The notes under the pieces were generated by a model, which did not search any database, was not told the DNA's origin, and was given only the letters and a program-made list of their open reading frames with translations. A stretch of 64,000 bases of DNA from Roseomonas genomospecies 6 (GTDB taxonomy: Bacteria; Pseudomonadota; Alphaproteobacteria; Azospirillales; Azospirillaceae): assembly GCF_008365375.1 (NCBI RefSeq), contig NZ_QOKW01000022.1, forward strand, positions 45,375 to 109,374. The letters are read 5' to 3'. How positions within the stretch are numbered: the first letter of the stretch is position 1; the number at the start of each line of letters is the position of its first letter. This document shows positions 8,326 to 16,078 of this stretch, one piece after another. The position numbers and the translations under genes are program-made.

Positions 8326-8337
8326 ATATATGCGCAC
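8326..8337 (-). promoter_or_regulatory. GTGCGCATATAT box
   Basis: Minus-strand copy of the plasmid-wide motif, 66 bases upstream of the start at 8260. Confidence 0.4.
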
Positions 8338-8378
8338 AGGTCTCAATCGATTGTCTCAGATAATATTCGAGATTCTCG

Positions 8379-8467
8379 TTGACTCCCAGCGGATGGCAAG
8401 CATAATGGGCAAGCCAATTAAGAGAGAAGCCTTTACAGCCCGCGGGAAACCGCGGGCTATTTTTTTA
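8379..8467 (+). ncRNA. Candidate short RNA with its own promoter and terminator
   Basis: A sigma70-type promoter is visible: TTGACT at 8379-8384, a 16-base spacer, then CATAAT at 8401-8406. It is followed within about 50 bases by a textbook intrinsic terminator (AGCCCGCGG GAAA CCGCGGGCT plus eight T, 8437-8467). No open frame of useful length fits between them. The predicted transcript is roughly 8412-8467, about 55 nt. Plasmid copy-number or incompatibility antisense RNAs have this layout, but no target is visible here. Confidence 0.5.
8437..8467 (+). terminator. Intrinsic terminator with T-run
   Basis: A 9-bp GC stem with a GAAA tetraloop, followed by eight consecutive T. No plus-strand gene precedes it closely, which is why a short RNA is proposed. 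Confidence 0.85.
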
Positions 8468-8477
8468 TTCTATATTT

Positions 8478-8964
8478 TTATACCATGCTGAGCACAGCGG
8501 CTATCGAGGCGGCCGATAGACCGAAAAACGCCAAATGGTCCTCGGCCGAGCCGGTGCGGAACCAGCGCAGCGAGAAACGGGCCGGCTGCGGCCAGGCGAG
8601 CTGGATGCCCTGCGGCGTCATGGCGTCCCCCAGAAGGTGCGAGGCGTAGCCGATACCAACTCCGGCGGACACCGCGATAGCCAACTCTCCGGACAACCAT
8701 ATCCACGGCAGCAGGATTACGGTGGCGAGTGCCAGGGCGGAGTGGGTGAGTGTGCGATGGCCGACCAGCAGCTTGATTACCAGGGCCAGCGGCACGCAGA
8801 CGCGGCCGAGTTTTGATTCGGGCTCGTCGATGTCCGGCAGCAGCGATCCCACGGCAGCGGCAGCACCCGCCACCGGCAACCAATCCACCGGCATTGCGCC
8901 GGCGTAAACCGCGCCCGTCACGCAAGCGAGGCTGAACGCGATGTGCGTGCGTGCGTCCCATCAT
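8478..8964 (-). CDS. YdjM-like metal-dependent membrane hydrolase family protein, apparent start-region frameshift
   Basis: The intact frame from a GTG at 8921 gives 147 aa with LLPDIDEPESKLGR, GHRTLTHS and GYASHLLGDAMTPQGI plus several hydrophobic segments. These are hallmarks of the YdjM/LexA-binding inner-membrane hydrolase family (PF04307). The upstream frame also reads well (THIAFSLACVTG) but has no start. An ATGATG at 8964-8959 overlaps the stop of the upstream gene and reads MMGRTH before a GTGC tandem repeat. Removing one 4-bp unit would join it in frame. The gene is therefore either out of phase or uses the GTG start. Confidence 0.7.
8943..8956. repeat. Tetranucleotide tandem repeat (GTGC)3.5
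   Basis: This is a simple repeat at the 5' end of the YdjM-like gene. Loss of one unit restores the reading frame between the ATGATG overlap start and the rest of the gene. Confidence 0.7.
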
Positions 8965-10361
8965 TTGTCGTTGTCTCCAAACAGGGAGTCCAGGATGTCG
9001 TCCTTGGGCTGGGAGCCCCATTTCGGTCCGAACGGATCCTGGGGGTTGGCGGTGGCTTTAGCCGGCGCGGCGAACGCGTCGAACGCCGGGCGGGCGAACG
9101 GATCGACCCGTGACGCCGAGACATCGCGCGAAGCGTCGTTTGTCCTTTGCGGCTGCGCTTGTGGAGGCTTCGGATCGACCATGACCGGCGCGATGCGCTC
9201 CCCGTGAGGGTTTTTCTTTTTCCATTCCGCGGCAATCCGGCCCAGGTCGTTATGCAGAGCTTGTTTGGCGCGCTCGCCGATCACCTGTGCCATGGTCGGC
9301 AGGTCGCGCCAGTTGCCGACGACGACCATCGGGCCGTCGCCGTCCGCCGGGTCGAGCACGAGGACCTTGTGGCCCGGAAAGGCGGGTTTGTCGGGCTGCG
9401 CGACCCGCGCGCGGTAGGCGCGATGGAACGCGACGTCGAAGGTCGGCATCCGAGGGAAGAACGCGCTCTGCTTCGACTCCTGGTTCCAGATGTCGATCAT
9501 CGCGCGGAGCTGGCCCGTGTGGATCAGCATCCCCTCACGGTCGCCGGCAGCCTTGGCCTCCTCCAGGCGGAGTGCAGCGGCCTCGATCGACAGTTGGAGG
9601 TCAGTGCGGCAGCTCATTTCGATGATCTCTACGGCCGCTGACGGCATCTCGGAGTACCAGCGGCGCTGCCGGATGGCCTGCATCACGTCGTCGTCGGCCA
9701 CGTTGCGCGTCTTGAGCTTCTTGCCGTCCAAGATCGGCAGCGCCCGGACTTCCTCGATGGCCGGCGCTCCCATCTCGAAGTCGAGCGCGGCCGTAGTCAG
9801 CGGCAGCTTGCCGATGTCCTCGATCTGGCGCTGCCGGTAGATCGTGACGCCGACATCGTGGGCGCCGACACCGACGACCAGATCGCGCAGCGGCCGCCGC
9901 GCCTCGACCGGAATGACCGCCTCGAAAATCTCCTGATCGACCTTCGCCAGCTTGTTCCATTGCTCGACCAGACGGGCCAGTTTCGCCTCGGCGACGCCGG
10001 CGGCTTTGGGACGGTCGCGGTCGAGCGCGCGGTACATCTGTGCGGCGTGGCGCTCGACGGCCATATACAGGGAATGCCGCTGGGCGAGCCTCTTGAGGCC
10101 GCTCTGCGCCTCAGGCGGAACGACCTTGACGAGGATCTTGGTATCCCTGATCGCCTCATCCATGGCGTGCCAGCGGAGTTTTGCCAGCTTGCCGGTCACC
10201 GCTTTCCGGTCGGTCTTGGGCGCCCGATAGAGCCGCGTCAACCGAGCCCAGCGAGGAGCGCGCCCGTCGATCATCAGATTTTCCGGAAAACCGGGAAACG
10301 GCTTCGCCAGCCGGGTGGTCGGCGCTTTTGGTGCGGTCTTCCGTCGTGTTGCGGTCTTCAT
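8961..10361 (-). CDS. Hypothetical protein, 466 aa
   Basis: The start MKTATRRKTAPKAPT is chosen because the region upstream lacks good codon bias; no strong ribosome site helps. The N-terminus is very basic. The middle is long and helical (LARLVEQWNKLAKVDQEIF), and a beta-rich part follows (HKVLVLDPADGDGPMVVVGNW). The last 80 residues are Pro/Asp-rich with a repeated DPF (RVDPFARPAFDAFA, PQDPFGPKWG) and end in DILDSLFGDNDK. No domain is recognised. Its stop overlaps the probable start of the YdjM-like gene, so the two form an operon. Confidence 0.55.
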   Translation of the reverse strand: MKTATRRKTAPKAPTTRLAKPFPGFPENLMIDGRAPRWARLTRLYRAPKTDRKAVTGKLAKLRWHAMDEAIRDTKILVKVVPPEAQSGLKRLAQRHSLYMAVERHAAQMYRALDRDRPKAAGVAEAKLARLVEQWNKLAKVDQEIFEAVIPVEARRPLRDLVVGVGAHDVGVTIYRQRQIEDIGKLPLTTAALDFEMGAPAIEEVRALPILDGKKLKTRNVADDDVMQAIRQRRWYSEMPSAAVEIIEMSCRTDLQLSIEAAALRLEEAKAAGDREGMLIHTGQLRAMIDIWNQESKQSAFFPRMPTFDVAFHRAYRARVAQPDKPAFPGHKVLVLDPADGDGPMVVVGNWRDLPTMAQVIGERAKQALHNDLGRIAAEWKKKNPHGERIAPVMVDPKPPQAQPQRTNDASRDVSASRVDPFARPAFDAFAAPAKATANPQDPFGPKWGSQPKDDILDSLFGDNDK

Positions 10362-10432
10362 GGGAGCGGCCTCGGCGCAAAAACTCTTGGCTGGATCATG
10401 CCAGTCCTCAGTTGCGCGCAGTGGCACAGCGG

Positions 10433-10447
10433 CCGGGACCGTCCCGG
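10433..10447. promoter_or_regulatory. Perfect operator-like palindrome CCGGGACCGTCCCGG
   Basis: The best copy of the plasmid-wide palindrome, lying between divergent genes: 72 bases from the start at 10361 (-) and 118 from 10565 (+). Confidence 0.55.
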
Positions 10448-10520
10448 ATGGATTTTTTGACAGGCAACGTCGGTCAGCGTCAGTTTTTGTACGACGAGAT
10501 AATACGGGTTACACGTTCCT

Positions 10521-10532
10521 GTGCGAATATGT
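10521..10532 (+). promoter_or_regulatory. GTGCGAATATGT box
   Basis: A 10/12 match to GTGCGCATATGA, ending 33 bases before the start at 10565, at the same spacing as other copies. Confidence 0.35.
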
Positions 10533-10564
10533 TGTGACGGGAATGTATTTTTTGGGGAACTGCG

Positions 10565-11071
10565 ATGGCCAAGACTGACAAAAACGCAATGGACAAGACC
10601 TCGGCGGCGGCCAAAACGACGTGGGACGATCTTTTGGTTGATCCTTCGAGCACGCCCTGCGAGGGGGATCGTGCGTTCGCCCCAGCGACGGCCGCGTTGA
10701 AAGAGCTGGCGGCCAAAGTGGTGAGCCCGGCCGAGCAGGCTGTGACGGATACGCCCGCCCCCAAGAAGGCCGCCTCCGCCAGGAAAGCGCCGAAGCAGGC
10801 CGAAATGGCGTCAGTGCCTCCCGATGAACGGCCCAAGGGCCGCCCCAAGATGGCGGCGGCCGACAAAAAGGACGTGCTGCTTCAATCGCGCGTGAAGGCC
10901 TCCTTTATCGACCTCGTCGAGCAGGTCACCGCACGCGAGGTCGAGCGGCGTGCGCAAATGCTCAATGTGGACCGCGAGGCCATCGTCCTGAAACCGTCGC
11001 AGCTCGTCCGTGAAATCATCGAGACCGAGGTCAAACGCAGGGCACGGGAATATGGGTTGCTCGCGGCCTGA
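10565..11071 (+). CDS. Putative DNA-binding protein with GRPK hook, 168 aa
   Basis: The N-terminal 85 residues are low-complexity Ala/Lys/Pro and probably disordered. They are followed by PKGRPKM, an AT-hook-like motif. The C-terminus (LLQSRVKASFIDLVEQVTAREV ... LKPSQLVREIIETEVKRRAREY) fits a ribbon-helix-helix dimer. It directly precedes the ParA-like ATPase by 30 bases. The pair therefore looks like an ATPase with a DNA-binding partner, as in partition or relaxosome-positioning modules. It is a candidate reader of the plasmid-wide operators, but that is speculation. Confidence 0.55.
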   Translation: MAKTDKNAMDKTSAAAKTTWDDLLVDPSSTPCEGDRAFAPATAALKELAAKVVSPAEQAVTDTPAPKKAASARKAPKQAEMASVPPDERPKGRPKMAAADKKDVLLQSRVKASFIDLVEQVTAREVERRAQMLNVDREAIVLKPSQLVREIIETEVKRRAREYGLLAA

Positions 11072-11101
11072 GGGAACACTCAAGCCAAGGGGGCAAAAGT
11101 T

Positions 11102-11836
11102 ATGAAGACCGTGTTTGTCAGTCAAAGGAAGGGCGGTGCCGGGAAAGGGGTCACCTGTCACGCCATCGCGTTCGGCCTGTCGCGCGCGCTGCGCCCGGAT
11201 GGTCAGCCGAACCTGATCGTCCTGTACCACACGGACGTGGCCAGCGACGATGAGGAGCGCCTCATCAAACAAGAAAAGCGCCCGTACATCGCAGTGCGCG
11301 GGAAGGATATGCTGTCTCGCGTTCTCGCAAAGGCGCAGGCAGAGAACCGCCTCGACAACCTGATCCTGATCGTCGATGGCGGGGCGAACCGGTCCGAGTT
11401 CGACGTCGAGTTGGGCGCTCGTGCGGACCTGGTCGTCATCCCGGTGATGCCGACGGACGACAGCTACCTGCGCGCCCGGCTGACTCTGGACACCGTCGCG
11501 CCGGTCGTGCGTGAGGGCGTGCCGGTCAGGTTCCTGCTGAACGCCTGGCCGACGGACGAAAAGCGCCGGCTGAAGGTCGAGTCCGAGCCGGGGTTCTTGG
11601 ATTTCTACGAGGCCGCCGAGATCCTCACCATGGCGACCCGCCTGCCGAACCGTGAGATGCTCCGCGAGATCGCCAACTACAGCGTGCCCTTCCGCGAGAA
11701 GCTCGCCTACGGCACCATCGTCCGTCCGACAACGGCGCTCGCAAAGGAAGCCGCGGACCTGCTCGGTCTGGAGCTGACCTGGCCTGAGCCGACCCGCACC
11801 GCGCGCCATCTCCAGGCGGCCGGAGACGACGAATGA
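11102..11836 (+). CDS. ParA/VirC1-like ATPase with altered P-loop, 244 aa
   Basis: The N-terminus MKTVFVSQRKGGAGKGVTCHAIAFGL matches the deviant Walker A of ParA/MinD/VirC1 proteins, including the signature lysine K10 and P-loop lysine K15. The residue after K15 is Gly, not the usual Ser/Thr. The LILIVDGGANRSEFD segment fits the second nucleotide motif. It overlaps the VirD4-like gene by four bases (ATGA). That layout suggests a VirC1/TraL-type job in guiding transfer DNA or proteins to the coupling ATPase rather than partition, since parMR already exists. Whether it hydrolyses ATP is doubtful given the change. Confidence 0.75.
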   Translation: MKTVFVSQRKGGAGKGVTCHAIAFGLSRALRPDGQPNLIVLYHTDVASDDEERLIKQEKRPYIAVRGKDMLSRVLAKAQAENRLDNLILIVDGGANRSEFDVELGARADLVVIPVMPTDDSYLRARLTLDTVAPVVREGVPVRFLLNAWPTDEKRRLKVESEPGFLDFYEAAEILTMATRLPNREMLREIANYSVPFREKLAYGTIVRPTTALAKEAADLLGLELTWPEPTRTARHLQAAGDDE

Positions 11837-14394
11837 GGCACTCCGGCCTGTTCGCGATTCTCCTTCATTATGGCCTGCCGCTGCTGGCATTTTTCATGCT
11901 GCCGGGCCTGATGAAGGAGTACATCGCTCCCCCGCTGTGGATGGATGCCATCACCTGGTGGGGCCTCATCGACCTCTGCAATCCGTTCTTCTTCTGGTGC
12001 ATCTCAATCTTTCTTGTCCAAGCGCGCCTGATGCAGCGCTGGATGCTGCAGGTGCTGTGCCTTGCCCAGGCCTGGTATCTGTATTCGACCCTGGACGACA
12101 TCTCCACGATGGGCGGCTATTCCACCATCGCCTTGCTGATCGGCTGGCACCCGGGCAGCTGGGTTTTCGCGGTTGGCACCATTTTCCTGGTCATCATGGT
12201 GGCGGTGACCGCTGGTCTCAACATCTTTGGTCATCGTCTTTGGGTCGATCTCGGGATGCGCCTGCGCGCCAAGTGGCAGGGACAGCAGGTCAACGTGGTG
12301 CGCGCCAAGAACGACGACACCCACGGCTCGGCGGATTGGGCGACCTTCGAGGAGGTGCTGGAGCCGGGGCCCATCGTGGATCCGAACGGACCGTTCGTGG
12401 TCGGTGTCGCCGCGGCCACCGAAGAGGAGGTTCCCACCGGGAAACTGATCCGCGTGAACCCCGTCGGCAACGGCGCGATCACCCTCATGGCCGGCGCCGG
12501 CGGCGGTAAAACGTCGGGTGTGGTGGTGCCGAACTGCTTGCTCTGGCCGTACAGCCTGTTCTGCTACGACCCCAAGGGTGAGATCCGCGCACAGGTCGCC
12601 AAGCACCGCTCGGAGCGGCTGGGACAGAAGGTCTTCTGGCTTGATCCCAAGGCCGGCGAGAACACGCATGGCTTCGATGTGCTGTCGTGGCTTGACCCGT
12701 CGCGCGAGGACATCATCGGTGCGGCCGACGTCATCGTGGCGTCGCTCTTCGTGAACCCGCCAGACGCCTCGGGCGATGGTTCGTTCTGGGTTGGCAAGTC
12801 CCGCGACATCACCAAGGCGGCGATCCTCTGGGTCTTTCATCAGTGGCATGAGGATGGACGCAAAGGCCCCCGGCCGACGCTGGACACGGTGGTGAACTGG
12901 TTGTCCCGTCCCGACGAGGAGATGGTGAAGGACATCCAAAACGTTCATTCGATTGCCGGCCTTGCCATTCAGCAGGCTTTCCAGACCGGCGACCGTCCGA
13001 ACTTCATTCTGGACGCCCTGTTTAAGCTGCTCGGTGACTTTGCGAAGATGGATGCTGAGGTTTTTAGCAAAACGCGGGCTTCCTATAGCAACGGCGTCTC
13101 CTGGCTGGCCGATCCCAGCTTGAACCGGCTGGTGGTGTCCAATTCCTTCAGCGTTGGTGATCTGCTCGACCAGAAAACTTCGGTTTTTCTGAACTTCCTG
13201 CCGGAAGATGCGGCTCGTGCGCCGGCCTGCATCCGGGTCATCGTCGCCAGCTTCATCGGGTATCAGCTGCGTGTCGGTGAGCTGAATCCCGTGCTCTACA
13301 TGCTGGACGAGATCGTTCAGCTCGGCAACCTGGAACTGGTGCACGACCAGGCGCTGCAGTATGGCCGGTCGGCTGGCATCGTGCTCTGCGCGGTGTTCCA
13401 GTCCAAGCCGGGTGCCGAGAAGGCGGCCGGCAAGGAAATCCTGGATAAGTGGTGCACCAACTCCATCGCCCGTGTTTTCTTCCGGGCGCAGAGCCCCATC
13501 GACGCCAAGTTTGTCAGCGAGCTGGCCGACAAGACGACGGTGCTGACCAAGTCCACAAACACCGGCGAGAACAACAGCGACGCCCTCCATGCGCCGATGA
13601 ACGCCCGCGGCGGTGAATCGACCGGTATCTCGACGCAAACCACCGGCCGTGATCTCATCATGCCCGGCGAGGTGATGCGCCTCCCGGCTTGGCAGTCTCT
13701 GGTGTTCATCAGCGGGAAGAACCCGCTGCGTTGCGGTCGTGCGGACTACTACAAGCGCTCAGAATTCCGTTCGATTGCGGCGCCCAACCCGTTTCGCCCG
13801 GAAAACAAAGGCCTGAAGCCGAAGATGCCCGACGCCAGCCTTCGGGTGACGGTCGGCGCGCTGTGGGCGCAGCGCAAGGCTCAGCTGGAGCGTGAGCGTC
13901 TGGCGGCTCCTGCGGAACCGGTGGTCGCCGCCAACGACATTGACCGTCTTATCGCGGTGATGGGTGGTGAGGCGGGCGTCGCCGGTGAGGCCTTCGACGA
14001 AGTGGAGGATTTCAGCTTCGCCCAGATGGAGGAGGAGGTCAGGTCCTACGCGCTCGATGAGGACATGCCCGAGCCGGTGGTTCGGCGGTCCGAGCCGATC
14101 GAGGACAACCCGCTCGCCGGTCTCGACGACGCTGATCTGGAGGCCGTGCTGCAGTTGGACCCCGGCATGGCCGACACCGACCTCTACGCCGGCTTGGAGG
14201 ACGGCGAGATCGGCGGCGTGTCCATCCAGCCGCCGGCAAACGACGAGGACCTCGATCTTGACTTCGCGGCCCTGGAGCGTTCGGTGCTCATCCACGCCAT
14301 CGGTCGTCGTCGCGCCGAGGCGCTGCCGGTGATGTTCGAGGAGGTCTTCGAACATGTCGGCTACCGGCCGGAGGAAGAGGATGCCGCGGCGTGA
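11833..14394 (+). CDS. VirD4/TraG-type coupling ATPase, 853 aa
   Basis: Four or so hydrophobic segments fill the first 140 residues. They are followed by a RecA-like P-loop ATPase domain with Walker A near residue 220 (LMAGAGGGKTSGVVVPN), the partner motif FCYDPKGEIRAQVA and Walker B near residue 490 (VLYMLDEIVQLGNLEL). These are the hallmarks of type IV coupling proteins, which feed substrates to a transfer channel at the inner membrane. The last 200 residues form a long acidic tail, likely a substrate or adaptor docking region. It is coupled to the ParA-like gene. No VirB channel genes are seen nearby, which is unusual. Confidence 0.88.
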   Translation: MRHSGLFAILLHYGLPLLAFFMLPGLMKEYIAPPLWMDAITWWGLIDLCNPFFFWCISIFLVQARLMQRWMLQVLCLAQAWYLYSTLDDISTMGGYSTIALLIGWHPGSWVFAVGTIFLVIMVAVTAGLNIFGHRLWVDLGMRLRAKWQGQQVNVVRAKNDDTHGSADWATFEEVLEPGPIVDPNGPFVVGVAAATEEEVPTGKLIRVNPVGNGAITLMAGAGGGKTSGVVVPNCLLWPYSLFCYDPKGEIRAQVAKHRSERLGQKVFWLDPKAGENTHGFDVLSWLDPSREDIIGAADVIVASLFVNPPDASGDGSFWVGKSRDITKAAILWVFHQWHEDGRKGPRPTLDTVVNWLSRPDEEMVKDIQNVHSIAGLAIQQAFQTGDRPNFILDALFKLLGDFAKMDAEVFSKTRASYSNGVSWLADPSLNRLVVSNSFSVGDLLDQKTSVFLNFLPEDAARAPACIRVIVASFIGYQLRVGELNPVLYMLDEIVQLGNLELVHDQALQYGRSAGIVLCAVFQSKPGAEKAAGKEILDKWCTNSIARVFFRAQSPIDAKFVSELADKTTVLTKSTNTGENNSDALHAPMNARGGESTGISTQTTGRDLIMPGEVMRLPAWQSLVFISGKNPLRCGRADYYKRSEFRSIAAPNPFRPENKGLKPKMPDASLRVTVGALWAQRKAQLERERLAAPAEPVVAANDIDRLIAVMGGEAGVAGEAFDEVEDFSFAQMEEEVRSYALDEDMPEPVVRRSEPIEDNPLAGLDDADLEAVLQLDPGMADTDLYAGLEDGEIGGVSIQPPANDEDLDLDFAALERSVLIHAIGRRRAEALPVMFEEVFEHVGYRPEEEDAAA

Positions 14395-14413
14395 GGAAAA
14401 TCACACCGCGATT

Positions 14414-14451
14414 AACGAAACGGGGAGGCAAGAGCCTCCCCGTTTCGTTTT
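14414..14451 (+). terminator. Strong terminator after the coupling protein
   Basis: AACGAAACGGGGAGGC and its exact complement flank a 4-base loop and run into a T-rich end, 20 bases after the stop. Confidence 0.85.
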
Positions 14452-14478
14452 GCGTGTTGTCGTGCGACGGCAGTGACA

Positions 14479-15189
14479 TTAGCGGCCTTGTTTCGAATAT
14501 CTTTTGTCAGCCTTCAACCGTTCCCGCAGTGCCTCCGGCGAAAGCGGCGGACTTTGCCGATGCAGCATCGCGTGGCAGTTCGGGCAAACGGGAACCAAAT
14601 CGGTGATCGGGTTGACGACGTAGCTCTCTCTGATTTGCCAGAGCGGCGTCCTGTGGTGGACCTCTATGTAGTCTTTTCCAGGCTCGCCATAACGATCCTC
14701 CATTTTCAGATCGCAGACCGCGCACTTTGCCCCGTGATGCTCGATGCATCTCTTTCTGGCAGAAATATCGCGCTCGTACCTGTTTACGGTTATCCTCGTT
14801 GCTGCGCCCTCGACGAATTCCTCACCCTCAATCGTTCCGTCAAGGCTGACGGATGGCGCGATAAACCGTGGCGGGTGGAAATCCCTCAGGCATTCAGTGC
14901 AGCACGAGGTGAATGAGCCATCGGCCTGGCCCGCTTTGAGCGCCCAGAGCTGTAATGATCTGACGTCCGTAGAGCCGATTTTTATGTAGTCGTTCTGCGT
15001 GAATCCGCCGGGCTTAGCATTATGCGCCGTGTACTTATTCATGTGCCGACATTGGCTGCGGTGCAGGACCATGTATTTGAGATCGGCTCCGGTCTTCCTG
15101 CGGTGAGTGTTCAGCAGGTACCCGTCCGGATTCTCCCGGATCCATGCCGCGAGTTCAACGTCGCTCCTGTCGAACACGATGTATCCCAC
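14479..15189 (-). CDS. HNH endonuclease (McrA-like), 236 aa
   Basis: The C-terminal HNH/beta-beta-alpha-metal module is clear: HHGAKCAVCDLKM (zinc-binding CxxC), YIEVHHRTPL with the catalytic His pair, then DLVPVCPNCHAMLH with the second CxxC and terminal His. The N-terminal 120 residues are a separate domain with CTECLRDFHPPRF, possibly target recognition. Such proteins act as modification-dependent restriction or intron-type nucleases. The gene stands alone on the minus strand within a plus-strand block, which suggests an inserted defence or selfish gene. Confidence 0.82.
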   Translation of the reverse strand: MGYIVFDRSDVELAAWIRENPDGYLLNTHRRKTGADLKYMVLHRSQCRHMNKYTAHNAKPGGFTQNDYIKIGSTDVRSLQLWALKAGQADGSFTSCCTECLRDFHPPRFIAPSVSLDGTIEGEEFVEGAATRITVNRYERDISARKRCIEHHGAKCAVCDLKMEDRYGEPGKDYIEVHHRTPLWQIRESYVVNPITDLVPVCPNCHAMLHRQSPPLSPEALRERLKADKRYSKQGR

Positions 15190-15289
15190 GCTCTCCTCCC
15201 TCTACCGACGTCGCACGGACCGTAACAAGGCAATCGAGCAAAGCAACTGGGTGGGGGGAAGCGCGGGACGAACCGCATCAGCTGCATCG

Positions 15290-15301
15290 GTGCGCAGATG
15301 A
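15290..15301 (+). promoter_or_regulatory. GTGCGCAGATGA box
   Basis: Copy of the plasmid-wide motif ending 34 bases before the start at 15335. The flanking bases match the copy at 26823 (TGCGCAGATGACCTC). Confidence 0.5.
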
Positions 15302-15334
15302 CCTCAGAGATATTTCCATTCTGAGGAACCGTAC

Positions 15335-16057
15335 ATGGACCCCAAGATGAACATGCGCGAGCCGGAGCGGAAGCGCGAGATGCGCCCGCAGGCTCCCAAT
15401 ACGACCCAGGCCGAGGGTGAGCGTTCCGGCTCGGGTATGGCGAAGAAGATCGGTGGCCTGGTCGCCACCATCGCCCTGGTCGCCGGCATCGGCTACGGCG
15501 CGATGCAGTCCATGGCGCCGGCCACCAGCGCCGCTCCATCGCCGGTGCCGGGCCTGACCACGACCGTCGGTGATGGCCCTATGTGGACCGCCGCCATCGC
15601 GCAGAGCGACAACCAGCTCTCCGATAAAGACTGGCAGACGCGCAAAGACGAATATGCCAGCAAGAAGGCCCAGGTGCTGTCGAAGCTCGACGTGATACCG
15701 GTCAGCGTCGCGCTGCCCTACATCGATCAGACCGTGCAGGAGCCGGCCAAGCGCGAAGAGATGAAGAAGGCCGTCCTGGACGGCAAGGTCCAGATGAAGG
15801 CATTGGGCTTTTGGGACGACGTGGTGGTAGACGGCGATGTGATCCAGGTTTCCGCCAACGGCATGGCCGTGCAGGTCGCCTTGGTCAATCGTGTCCAGTA
15901 CGTCATGATTCCGGTCGGCGGCGGCCAGACGGTGGTCACGGTGACCGGCGTGATCGACGGCGGCGGCGGCGTCACCCAGGGCATCATGACCCCGGGCGGT
16001 GTCATGCCGGCGCCCTACCTTGAAGAGGGCCAGTCCCTCACCTTCGCGGTCCAGTAA
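15335..16057 (+). CDS. Single-pass periplasmic protein, 240 aa
   Basis: A charged N-terminus of about 37 residues, one transmembrane helix (residues 38-58, KKIGGLVATIALVAGIGYGA) and a periplasmic domain of about 180 residues, ending in Gly/Val-rich beta strands (GGGQTVVTVTGVIDGGGG). The topology is like VirB8- or bitopic TraX-type assembly proteins, but no family signature is visible. It leads a probable operon with the AAA+-like gene 21 bases downstream. The role is likely in an envelope complex with the neighbouring ATPases, which is inference. Confidence 0.6.
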   Translation: MDPKMNMREPERKREMRPQAPNTTQAEGERSGSGMAKKIGGLVATIALVAGIGYGAMQSMAPATSAAPSPVPGLTTTVGDGPMWTAAIAQSDNQLSDKDWQTRKDEYASKKAQVLSKLDVIPVSVALPYIDQTVQEPAKREEMKKAVLDGKVQMKALGFWDDVVVDGDVIQVSANGMAVQVALVNRVQYVMIPVGGGQTVVTVTGVIDGGGGVTQGIMTPGGVMPAPYLEEGQSLTFAVQ

Positions 16058-16078
16058 GTCGGGGCGGGGAGACGCAAA

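Noticed and set aside
12004..13638. 544-codon minus-strand frame inside the VirD4-like gene
   Set aside because: Typical antisense shadow in high-GC DNA. The plus strand carries clear Walker motifs.
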